Positions 54,691 to 61,839 of a DNA stretch of 64,000 nucleotides are shown piece after piece. The translations under genes and the position numbers were made by a program. How positions within the stretch are numbered: position 1 is the first letter of the stretch; each line of letters begins with the position of its first letter. The notes under the pieces were generated by a model that saw nothing but the letters and a program-made list of their open reading frames with translations, was not told the origin of the DNA and did no database searches. The stretch lies in NCBI GenBank assembly GCA_021772025.1, contig JAETNT010000004.1, forward strand, positions 98,487 to 162,486, written 5' to 3'. The DNA is from Enterocloster bolteae (lineage in GTDB: Bacteria; Bacillota; Clostridia; Lachnospirales; Lachnospiraceae).

Positions 54691-54735
54691 AATTATTTTC
54701 TGCAAGCCTTATACGCAGCCGCCTTTTGGATGACC

Positions 54736-55116
54736 CAATGGGGCTCCATGTCCCTAGGAGAACAGGGATACAGCCCCATTGAGATCCTGCGGTATTTCTA
54801 CGGAGACAGCATCTATGTAAATACGGCTGAACAGATCTCCGGTATTCCTGCATCCTGGCCCGGCTATGATTTAACTATCGGTTCTTCCGGCAGCAAAGTG
54901 CGACAGCTTCAGGAGCAGCTGGATGCCATTGCCACCGTTTATTCCGCTATCCCTGGCGTAACTCCGGACGGGATCTACGGGCCTGCCACCGCCAGAGCAG
55001 TACGGGAATTCCAGTCTATTTTCGGCATGCCCCAGACAGGAGTAGTGGATTTTGCCACCTGGTACCGGATCTCCCATATTTATGTGGCGGTTACGGGAAT
55101 TGCAGAGCTAAGCTAG
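54736..55116 (+). pseudogene. 3' part of the split SpoIID-like/peptidoglycan-binding spore gene
   Basis: This frame continues the gene cut at 51940: QWGSMSLGEQGYSPIEILRY directly completes the PNWMT segment. After YGDSIYVNTAEQISG comes a peptidoglycan-binding domain (GSSGSKVRQLQEQLDAIA, TPDGIYGPATARAVREFQ). It codes 126 residues to the stop at 55116. It cannot be translated properly without excision of the element. Confidence 0.88.
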
Positions 55117-55141
55117 GACTTTTTTCTCACCGAAACAGCTC

Positions 55142-55179
55142 AAAGGGCTTTTACCATATTTACGGCAGAAGCCCTTTTT
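55142..55179. terminator. Bidirectional terminator
   Basis: AAAGGGCTT pairs with AAGCCCTTT and T/A tracts flank it. The split gene and the aldo/keto reductase gene converge here. Confidence 0.8.
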
Positions 55180-55181
55180 GT

Positions 55182-56306
55182 TTACCCTAACAGTTCCCGG
55201 CTTACTTTCTCCAGATTTTCCCGGATTGCAATATGCTGCGGGCAGACCCGCTCACATCTGCCGCATTTTATGCACTGATCAGCCCTGGATTTTCCCTTGC
55301 TTCCTACCAGCCAGCTTTCCTGATGTCTTGCCCTCTCTTTACTGCTATAAAGGGTCAGGTAATTCATAGCCGTAAAGGAACCGGAAATCCCGATGTTTTC
55401 CGGACAAACCTTGGCACAATAATTGCACGAAGTGCACGGAATCAGAGGCACCGCTGCCAAAGCGCTTCGTGCCTTGTTCAGGGCCGCCTTCTGCGTTTCG
55501 GTTAAACCGGTAAAGTCTTTCATAAAGGAAAGATTGTCGTTCATCTGTTCCAGGCTGCTCATTCCGGACAAAACCGTAATTACGCCTTCCAAATCAGCGG
55601 CAAAGCGGATTGCCCAGGATGCCGGAGACGCATCCGGCTCAGCTTCTTTTAGCACCTTTACCACGGACTCCGGCGGAGTCGCCAGCATGCCGCCCTTAAC
55701 CGGCCCCATAATAATCACCGGCTTGCCATGCTTTCTGGCCACTTCATAGCAAGCTCTGGACTGAACAGTCGGTTCCTCCCAATCTGCATAATTAATCTGA
55801 AGCTGAACAAACTCCATCTCCGGATGGGCCGTCAAGAGCTGTTCCAGCTCTTTTGGGGTAGAGTGGAAAGAAAATCCAACATGTTTTAACAGTCCCGACT
55901 CTTTTTTCTCCTGAACCCAATCCCACAGGCCGTAGTCATCAAAAAATTTGGTTCGGCCTTCACCTAAATTATGCAGAAGATAATAATCAAAATACCCTGC
56001 CTTTGTTCTCTCCAAGGAAACGTCTAATTGAGCTATGGCCTCTTCCCGGCTTTTGCAGTTGATCCAGGCAGCGTTTTTAGTGGCAAGCTGGAAGCTTTCC
56101 CGTGGATAGCGCTCTACCAAGGCCTGGCAGATGGCTTCTTCGCTGCCATTATAGGCCCAGGCCGTATCAAAATAGGTAAAGCCTGCTTCCATAAACCGAT
56201 CTACCATTTCCTTAGTCTGTTCCACGTCAATCTTCCCATCCTCCATAACCGGCAGGCGCATTAATCCAAAGCCCAGTTTCTTAATCTCTTCTCCTAAATA
56301 TGTCAT
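55182..56306 (-). CDS. Aldo/keto reductase with C-terminal 4Fe-4S ferredoxin domain
   Basis: The protein is 374 residues from the ATG at 56306 (MTYLGEEIKKLGFGLMRLP), with GGAG before it. The N-terminal (beta/alpha)8 part has FDTAWAYNGSEEAI, LATKNAAW and YLLHNLGEG (catalytic Asp, Tyr, Lys and His positions). The C-terminal part has CTSCNYCAKVCPENIG and CIKCGRCERVCPQHI, two 4Fe-4S motifs. Such proteins are common in anaerobes; the substrate is unknown. Its leader is one unit of the dispersed repeat. Confidence 0.9.
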   Translation of the reverse strand: MTYLGEEIKKLGFGLMRLPVMEDGKIDVEQTKEMVDRFMEAGFTYFDTAWAYNGSEEAICQALVERYPRESFQLATKNAAWINCKSREEAIAQLDVSLERTKAGYFDYYLLHNLGEGRTKFFDDYGLWDWVQEKKESGLLKHVGFSFHSTPKELEQLLTAHPEMEFVQLQINYADWEEPTVQSRACYEVARKHGKPVIIMGPVKGGMLATPPESVVKVLKEAEPDASPASWAIRFAADLEGVITVLSGMSSLEQMNDNLSFMKDFTGLTETQKAALNKARSALAAVPLIPCTSCNYCAKVCPENIGISGSFTAMNYLTLYSSKERARHQESWLVGSKGKSRADQCIKCGRCERVCPQHIAIRENLEKVSRELLG

Positions 56307-56310
56307 GTCC

Positions 56311-56360
56311 TTCTCCTTTTTGCCCTGCTTTCCAGGCATACAGGGATACCCGCAGGGTGT
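56311..56360 (-). repeat. Leader repeat (copy G) upstream of the aldo/keto reductase gene
   Basis: A ~50-bp unit fills the gap between the phosphatase stop and this start codon, with GGAGA as the Shine-Dalgarno sequence. It is in the same orientation relative to the gene as the other copies. Confidence 0.85.
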
Positions 56361-56366
56361 TTCTTC

Positions 56367-56861
56367 CTATAAGTGATATTTCTTTTTTAAAAATTTAAAA
56401 AGTCCGGAACACCCTTCTGTAATATTTCTCCAAGTAGTGTCAAAATCGCCGGTATACCATGGATCCGCCACATCCGGAGAAGTTTTTCCCTTCTCTCCCG
56501 GGTGCTCCCAGTCTGCGGCAAAATCCATCATTTTATAAATCTTTTTCTCCGGATCTCCTCCGGTAATCCGCAGCATGTTGCGGATGTTCTGCTGATCCAT
56601 GCCGATAAGGAAGTCAAACTCCTGGTAGTCGGACTTTTCCAAGTGCCTGGCCCTTTTTCCGGCACAGGAAATGCCCGCCTCAGCCAGCTTTTTTCTGGCG
56701 CCGGGATAAACCGGATTACCGATTTCCTCGTAAGATGTGGCAGCGGAGTCAACAAAAAAGCAATCGGAGAGATGCTGCTTTTCTATGAAATCCTGGAAGT
56801 ACAGATGGGCAAGGGGGCTGCGGCAAATGTTGCCGTGGCACAAAAAAAGCACTTTTATCAT
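56367..56861 (-). CDS. Low-molecular-weight protein tyrosine phosphatase
   Basis: The 164-residue protein has the active-site loop CHGNICRS (C8 nucleophile, R14) at the N-terminus and DPWYTGDF near residue 137, giving the general-acid Asp. It dephosphorylates phosphotyrosine proteins or arginine residues. GGAG precedes the ATG. It is transcribed together with the aldo/keto reductase gene. Confidence 0.93.
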   Translation of the reverse strand: MIKVLFLCHGNICRSPLAHLYFQDFIEKQHLSDCFFVDSAATSYEEIGNPVYPGARKKLAEAGISCAGKRARHLEKSDYQEFDFLIGMDQQNIRNMLRITGGDPEKKIYKMMDFAADWEHPGEKGKTSPDVADPWYTGDFDTTWRNITEGCSGLFKFLKKKYHL

Positions 56862-57037
56862 AGTCTCACAACTCCTTATAAATACTGGTTTTTCCTTGGT
56901 TTTACGGGATTTTCAGGTCATCCCATTTCCTGTTGTTTTACAATCTTTTCGGTATATCTTGGCATAAAATCGCATATCTTCTGCTTCAAAAGTAGTAAAA
57001 AAGTTGTAAAACGGACCCTCTTTTACTACTTTACAAC

Positions 57038-57514
57038 TCAGCTATTGCAGACCGCTTTCATCTCTTTTTGCACATCCTCAAAGTCCACATGGGTATATAC
57101 ATTCAAAGTAACTCCGATATCGCTATTCCCCATGATCTTCTGTAAAGTCTTTGGATTCATTCCCGATTTTGCCATGTTGGAACAAAAAGTATGCCGCGCT
57201 ACATGCGGGGTGATAACAGGGAACTGTACCTTATAAATACCATTATACTTTTCCCTGATATGCTGGAAATACTTCTCCCAATGAAGGGCTACCATCGGCA
57301 TACCGTTTTTATCAAGATACAGGAAACCTGTCTTCCCGTCAACCATCGGTTCTATCTTAGGTTTCGGACGGTTCTTTAGAGTCTTTTCAAAACACTCCTT
57401 CACTTCATCCGTCATTGGCACAAGCCTTGTCCCGCAGTCGGTTTTCGTATCCGGAATGATGTACTTCATGTTCCCTGTCCGCTGTAACTGATGATCCACA
57501 TTGATAATACTCAC
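57038..57514 (-). pseudogene. Truncated tyrosine integrase (Tn916-type), C-terminal part
   Basis: The 158 codons cover only the C-terminal catalytic domain: INVDHQLQRTGNMKYIIPDT, TPHVARHTFCSNMAKSGM and TLNVYTHVDFEDVQKEM. The active-site Arg (VARH) and Tyr (VYTHV) are present, but MGNSDIG has Asn where active integrases have His (GHSD). The N-terminal domains are missing; upstream sequence (GHDKIRKSRTEELKARNQFE in another frame) belongs to a different gene fragment. It is an inactive relic of an older mobile element. Confidence 0.8.
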
Positions 57515-57741
57515 TGTTTATGATATCCTCCGCCCGGTTACGGACATTGTTGATCCGCCCTACCCACTCAAACTGGTTCCGGGCTTTCAGTTCCTCGGTT
57601 CTCGATTTGCGGATCTTATCATGTCCACGCTAATTGTTAAATTTGTCACAGGATGAGCAAAATGCGGCAAATCAGGACAAGTTGAGGCCGTCAATCGTAG
57701 TAAAAACGTAGTAGAAATTGCAGTTTCTTACTACTCAGCTT
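57515..57741 (-). other. Mobile-element debris without an intact gene
   Basis: A minus-strand frame reads GHDKIRKSRTEELKARNQFE and VGRINNVRNRAEDIINS before joining the integrase relic. The remainder is AT-rich with repeated GTAGTA/TACTAC motifs at 57700-57730 and, further left, at 56990-57030. Confidence 0.4.
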
Positions 57742-58395
57742 TTATCGGTTGGCCCTTGTCATCGCATCGTTAAGTTGAAGATAATCTCCTATTTGACACG
57801 CGAAACTCTCCAACTCTTGCATAATTCCATTTTTAACTGTTAAATAATCTGATCTGAAATATTTTTGTGTCAAACCAAAAAATTTATCCTCAGAAATCAA
57901 CTCATCCTTTTTTAATGCAACACCCAATTTATAATGTGCCATTGCGTTTCTAAATTGCCAAGACTCCCACTTTGAATTAATAATGAAATTCGTATTTAAT
58001 TTCAAGTTTATTTGAGGAATAATATGTAACAAAGAATAATAAAGCAAATATGCAAAACGCATCTTTGTCGATATTTCTTCTCGTACCCAAGAATCCACGC
58101 AACAAATGATAAAATTAATCTGACACAAAACAGAAAATAATACAAATTTGTCACTAAATGCATTTCCTACTGGCGATTTCACAAATCCTCCGTAATCATG
58201 AACATCATACTTTACTGAAATATCAACTGGATATTCTTTTGTTGCATCCAAAAGTTTTATATACTCACCTCCAATAACTGACATTGCCTTGATATATTCT
58301 CCATTATTCCCATCATAAGGGCCATATAAATTAGGAAAACCGCAAATACAAGGTTTTTCGGAGCCTACCAACAAAAATAATATTTGATCTATCAC
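57742..58395 (-). CDS. Hypothetical protein, possibly 5'-truncated
   Basis: The frame codes up to 217 residues from a GTG at 58395 that has no ribosome binding site. An internal ATG (MSVIGGEYIK) with AAGG nearby is an alternative start. It is not recognised. It has hydrophobic stretches (FSDKFVLFSVLCQINFIICC) and a helical C-terminus with WESWQFRNAMAHYKLGVALK, reminiscent of HEPN-like or apea-type helical proteins, but this is weak. It is very AT-rich. GC content jumps just upstream at ~58.4 kb, so its 5' end may have been cut by insertion of the ICE. Confidence 0.55.
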   Translation of the reverse strand: MIDQILFLLVGSEKPCICGFPNLYGPYDGNNGEYIKAMSVIGGEYIKLLDATKEYPVDISVKYDVHDYGGFVKSPVGNAFSDKFVLFSVLCQINFIICCVDSWVREEISTKMRFAYLLYYSLLHIIPQINLKLNTNFIINSKWESWQFRNAMAHYKLGVALKKDELISEDKFFGLTQKYFRSDYLTVKNGIMQELESFACQIGDYLQLNDAMTRANR

Positions 58396-58408
58396 ATTAC
58401 GCTGAAAG

Positions 58409-58441
58409 GCCGTCCGGCCATCAAAACCGGGCGGCTTTTTT
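58409..58441 (+). terminator. Terminator/attenuator at the start of the ICE segment
   Basis: GCCGTCCGG pairs with CCGGGCGGC (one G-U pair) and is followed by six T. It lies 88 nt before the ParB-like gene. Confidence 0.75.
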
Positions 58442-58528
58442 GCGTGGATAGACGGGAAGGAGGTAAAAAATAATTACAGAAATTTAAGCCTGAAATTTGT
58501 GCAACTTTAACGAAAAGGAGGTTAATGA

Positions 58529-59980
58529 ATGGCAGATGACAAACTGAACACGGGCCCCGGTGAGAAAAAAATCCCGGAGGCTCCCGAGTCTGTAACGGCT
58601 GGCCAGCCCCAGGCCCCGGCTCCCGAACAGGCCGCTCCCACACCCCAGCAGGAACAGACCGGGCCCGCAAAGCCCGATCCCGGCGATGTGGTAGTGTCCT
58701 TTGAGCAGATCAATGAGCTCATGGGCGAAAAGCGAAAGGCGGCCCGGGCTGAGGTAGAGAAAGCCGGGGACGCCCCCACAAAGGAGCAGGCTCCCGGTGA
58801 GGCGGAACAGCCCGCCACTGGCGAACCGAAAAAGCCCCGCCGTGGCCGTTCCCCGAAGGAGGATAAAGCGGAGCCCGCTGGCAAGGAGGCGGCAAAGCCC
58901 CGCAAGGGCCGCCCGCCCAAGGCTGACAAAGCGGCCCCCGGCGAGGCCCAGCCGTCCAAGCGAGACAAAATGTCCCGAAGTGACGGGAAGGCTCCGGACG
59001 CTCAAACTCCCCCAAAGGCTGGGAAAACTGCTCCCGAAAAGAAGGCCGCCGCCCCGGAGCAGGCTCCGCCCGGGCCAGTCACCCCTCCCCGTCCGGTGGA
59101 GGAAGGCAAGCTCATGTATCTGAAACTTTCCGAGATGCATCCGTTCCATACATTCCGGCCCCACCCGTTCAAGGTGCGGGACGATGCCAAAATGCAGGAG
59201 ACGGTGGCATCCATTAAGGCAAACGGCGTGATGGTGCCCGGCCTTGCCCGCCCGGAAAAGGACGGAAACGGCTATGAGATTGTGGCGGGCCACCGCCGCT
59301 GCCGTGGCAGTGAACTGGCGGGACTGGAGGAAATGCCCTTTATCGTCCGGGATATGAGCGACCACGAGGCTGTCCAGGCCATGAAGGACAGCAACAAGCA
59401 GAGGGATCAGACGCTCCCCAGCGAACTGGCCGCCCTGCTGGACTTGGAAGTGGAGGACATCAAGCACCAGGGCGGGCGGCTGAAAAATGTGGCCGAGGGC
59501 GACATTGGCAAGCGTTCCGTGGAGATTGTGGGCGAGGCCCATGACATGAACTATAAAAAAGTCATGCGCTATCTGCGGCTCAACTCCCTTGTGCCGGAAC
59601 TGCTGGACAAGGTGGACGATAAAAAGATGGGCTTTATGCCCGCCGTGGAGCTCTCTTATATCCGGCCCAAAAACCAGAGGCTGATCGCCGTTTCCATTGA
59701 CGGGGAGCAGGCGTCCCCCTCGGTAGCCCAGGCGAAAAAGCTCCGGGAGATGGATCAGGAGGGCAAGCTCAACGGCGATGTGATTGACGGCATCTTATCA
59801 GAAAAGAAAAAGGAGGATCGAGGCGTGATTATTTCAACCGCTGAACTGGAAAAGTATTTCGGCAAGGAGGTCACTCCGGCCAAAATGAAAGAGCAGATCA
59901 TCGGCCTGCTGGACGAGTGGAAACAGAAACAGCCGCCCGAGCTGGCAAAGGCCCCGAAGAAAATGGAAAAAGACAAGTAA
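58529..59980 (+). CDS. ParB/Spo0J-like DNA-binding protein of the ICE
   Basis: The 483-residue protein has a ~185-residue Pro/Ala/Lys-rich, low-complexity N-terminus with AT-hook-like KPRRGRSP and KPRKGRPP. From ~190 comes a ParB core: LSEMHPFHTFRPHPFKVRDD, ASIKANGVMVPGLARP, YEIVAGHRRCRGSELAGL (CTP-binding GHRR box) and a helix-turn-helix (IGKRSVEIVGEAHDMNYKKV). AAGGAGG precedes the ATG. Such proteins in Clostridia ICEs act in maintenance or regulation. A palindrome found four times in the ICE lies inside its coding region at 58962. Confidence 0.88.
   Translation: MADDKLNTGPGEKKIPEAPESVTAGQPQAPAPEQAAPTPQQEQTGPAKPDPGDVVVSFEQINELMGEKRKAARAEVEKAGDAPTKEQAPGEAEQPATGEPKKPRRGRSPKEDKAEPAGKEAAKPRKGRPPKADKAAPGEAQPSKRDKMSRSDGKAPDAQTPPKAGKTAPEKKAAAPEQAPPGPVTPPRPVEEGKLMYLKLSEMHPFHTFRPHPFKVRDDAKMQETVASIKANGVMVPGLARPEKDGNGYEIVAGHRRCRGSELAGLEEMPFIVRDMSDHEAVQAMKDSNKQRDQTLPSELAALLDLEVEDIKHQGGRLKNVAEGDIGKRSVEIVGEAHDMNYKKVMRYLRLNSLVPELLDKVDDKKMGFMPAVELSYIRPKNQRLIAVSIDGEQASPSVAQAKKLREMDQEGKLNGDVIDGILSEKKKEDRGVIISTAELEKYFGKEVTPAKMKEQIIGLLDEWKQKQPPELAKAPKKMEKDK
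58962..58976. repeat. ICE palindrome, copy 1
   Basis: GAGACAAAATGTCCC, followed by CGAAGTG. It is the inverted form of copies at 59988 and 61323 and lies within the ParB-like gene linker. Confidence 0.75.
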
Positions 59981-59987
59981 CCACTTC

Positions 59988-60002
59988 GAGACATTTTGTC
60001 CC
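59988..60002. repeat. ICE palindrome, copy 2
   Basis: GAGACATTTTGTCCC preceded by CACTTC, directly after the ParB-like stop codon. Confidence 0.75.
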
Positions 60003-60009
60003 GAGGGGC

Positions 60010-60265
60010 TCTGCCCCTCTGCGATGGCTCTGGTGGTATATATCCCCCGTCGCCGGGGATAAAAAAGCGCAGTCGGGAGCGGGCCGTCAAGGGGGCCAAC
60101 GGCCCCGCCGCTTGCGGCGGCTTGCCCTTTACGGCCTGCCCCGGCTGTGCTATCTCCGGCCAAGCGGCGGGGGTATATCCTCCAGAGCCGCCCCCTTTCC
60201 CATGATTGGGAAAGGGCGGGGGGTTAGGGTTGAACGATTTTATGATAGAACGGAGGTTTTTACTT
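60010..60265 (+). other. GC-rich gap with stacked hairpins
   Basis: Between the ParB-like and DUF7768-like genes lie several hairpins: GGGGCC-AAC-GGCCCC (60092-60106), CCGCCG-CTTG-CGGCGG (60105-60120) and CCCTTTCCC...GGGAAAGGG (60193-60216). No protein gene fits. It could be a regulatory RNA, an attenuator or an origin-like region. Confidence 0.5.
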
Positions 60266-60607
60266 ATGAAACGACCCCTTGCATACATTACCGCCGCATG
60301 GTTTGGCGGCGACAGTGAAAACGCAGAACTGGCGGCCCAGTATTGCCGGGCCGTATATGAGGCGGGCTTTGCCCCGATTTGCCCCGCCCTCTATCTGCCG
60401 CTGTTCCTCAATGACGCAGTACCCGAGGAGCATAAAAGCGGCATTGACATTGGCCGTGACCTGCTCCGCCGCTCCCGGGTGCTGGTGGTATGCGGCCACA
60501 GCATGACCGAGGCCATGAAAAATGATATTGCCGTGGCCCAGCGGCTGGGGATTACCGCCACCACCCTTGAGGGCATTTTGACCGTTAAGGGCCAGGGCAA
60601 ACGCTGA
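60266..60607 (+). CDS. DUF7768/DUF4406-like small protein of the ICE
   Basis: The protein is 113 residues from the ATG at 60266 (MKRPLAYITAAWFGGDSEN), 9 nt after GGAGG. The layout LAYITAAW, YCRAVYEAGFAPICPALYLP and VLVVCGHSMTEAMKNDIAVA is that of nucleoside 2-deoxyribosyltransferase-like proteins (DUF4406/DUF7768) common in these ICEs. Enzymatic activity is not proven for this group. The stop overlaps the ardA start. Confidence 0.7.
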   Translation: MKRPLAYITAAWFGGDSENAELAAQYCRAVYEAGFAPICPALYLPLFLNDAVPEEHKSGIDIGRDLLRRSRVLVVCGHSMTEAMKNDIAVAQRLGITATTLEGILTVKGQGKR

Positions 60608-61311
60608 TGGCATCCTTGTTTGAGGCTTACATTACCAACCTCGGCAAATACAACGAGGGGGAGCTGGTGGGAGAAACACTGGAATTTCCCACCAGCCCCC
60701 AGGAGGTGCAGGCGCTGTTGAAACATATCGGCGTGGACGGCATACGGTACGAGGAATTTTTTATTACCAGCTTTGACGGCGATGTGCTGGGGCTCTATGA
60801 CTATCTGGGTGAATATGAAAATCTGGACGAGCTCAACCATCTGGCCTGCCTGCTCTCGGAACTCGATCAAGGTGAGCTTGAAAAATTTGAGGCAGTGCTC
60901 CATACGGGGGCGCATACCTCCAGTGTGGCAGATATTATCAATCTGACGCAAAATCTGGATTGCTTTGAATTTTATCCGGAGATTGAAAATGAGGAGGACT
61001 TGGGCCGTTACTGGGCGGAGGACCTGCCGATCCCGGAAGAACTGAAAGACTATTTTGACTATGAGGCATACGGCAGGGACATCTCCATCAACGAGGGCGG
61101 CCACATGGCCCCAGGCGGCTATGTGGTTCAGACCAGCGGAGACTTTAGGGAATATTATCACGGCCCCCAGGACATCCCCGCCGAGCATAAGGTGTTTTCC
61201 TATCCCCAGCTTTCCATCCGGGAGCAGATGGCCGCTTACAAAGAGGTGATTGACGGTTCCTCAAAAGAGGGCTTTCGGCGGCTGACCGAAAAAGGCCGGG
61301 AGGAACGCTGA
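60607..61311 (+). CDS. ardA: Antirestriction protein ArdA
   Basis: The 234-residue protein has ArdA features: FEAYITNLGKYNEGELVGE, HIGVDGIRYEEFFITSFDGD, ENLDELNHLACLL and strong acidity. ArdA mimics B-form DNA and blocks type I restriction enzymes when the element enters a new host. It is longer than Tn916 ArdA (~166), with a C-terminal extension. The ATG overlaps the preceding stop (TGATG). Confidence 0.85.
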   Translation: MASLFEAYITNLGKYNEGELVGETLEFPTSPQEVQALLKHIGVDGIRYEEFFITSFDGDVLGLYDYLGEYENLDELNHLACLLSELDQGELEKFEAVLHTGAHTSSVADIINLTQNLDCFEFYPEIENEEDLGRYWAEDLPIPEELKDYFDYEAYGRDISINEGGHMAPGGYVVQTSGDFREYYHGPQDIPAEHKVFSYPQLSIREQMAAYKEVIDGSSKEGFRRLTEKGREER

Positions 61312-61322
61312 CAAGGCACTTC

Positions 61323-61337
61323 GAGACATTTTGTCCC
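61323..61337. repeat. ICE palindrome, copy 3
   Basis: GAGACATTTTGTCCC preceded by CACTTC, 12 nt after the ardA stop and just before the PcfB-like gene. Confidence 0.75.
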
Positions 61338-61362
61338 AAAGCGGAGAAAGGAGGCGGTGTAA

Positions 61363-61839
61363 CTGATTGATGAAGAAATTTCCCGGAGCTCCATAGCGAT
61401 CTCTGTCCGGGCTGGCAAGCTGACGGCCCGGGGGCTGGCTTATGTGCTCCAGGCGGCTGGGGGCCAGATCGCCAAACGGCACCGGGCGGCCCAAAGGCCC
61501 CACGGCAGGCAGAGCGTGAAAAAGCTCATGGCCCACGGAGAAAATATAAACAGCATTGAGGTGGAGGCTCCCAGGCTCTTTGACCGTATGGCCCGCCGTT
61601 TCAATGTGGACTATGCCTTTTATAAAACTGGGCCGGACAAATATCTGCTGTTTTTTAAGGCGGGACAGGCGGACGCTGTTACCGCCTGCTTTGAAAGCTA
61701 TTCCCGGAAACTGCTCACGCAGTCAAAATTCAGACGCATCCCTATCCGGGAGCAACTGAAACAGGCGGCGGAGCGGCTTGCGGTGGAAAAGCCCCGGGCG
61801 AAAGAACGAGTAAAGGAGGCGGCCCGTGAGGACAGATAG
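61363..61839 (+). CDS. PcfB-like conjugation protein (DUF3801), probable CTG start
   Basis: The frame is open from just after a TAA at 61360. GGAGG lies 8 nt before a CTG at 61363, giving (M)IDEEISRSSIAISVRAGKL and 158 residues. No ATG, and only a late GTG at 61444, is available; starting there would remove the conserved ISVRAGKLTARGLAYVLQ. The rest (HGRQSVKKLMAHGENINSIE, FNVDYAFYKTGPDKYLLFFK) fits the DUF3801/PcfB family, an accessory to coupling proteins in conjugation. Its end overlaps the coupling protein gene by 14 nt. Confidence 0.72.
   Translation: MIDEEISRSSIAISVRAGKLTARGLAYVLQAAGGQIAKRHRAAQRPHGRQSVKKLMAHGENINSIEVEAPRLFDRMARRFNVDYAFYKTGPDKYLLFFKAGQADAVTACFESYSRKLLTQSKFRRIPIREQLKQAAERLAVEKPRAKERVKEAAREDR

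Larger units (their letters stand above)
51931..54735 (+). mobile_element. Skin-like excisable element inserted in a sporulation-type gene
   Basis: The 10-bp core TTGGATGACC occurs at 51931-51940 and 54726-54735. Between them lie a tRNA-Glu gene, two flavoprotein genes and a serine recombinase gene whose 3' end is near the right core. One crossover would remove 2,795 bp and join TGC CCC AAT TGG ATG ACC to CAA TGG GGC TCC, in frame. The restored site has partial symmetry (GCCCCA...TGGGGC), as serine recombinase targets often do. Confidence 0.88.

Noticed and set aside
58484..59542. Long minus-strand frame over the ParB-like gene
   Set aside because: It is a shadow caused by high GC content; the plus strand has clear ParB motifs and a ribosome binding site.
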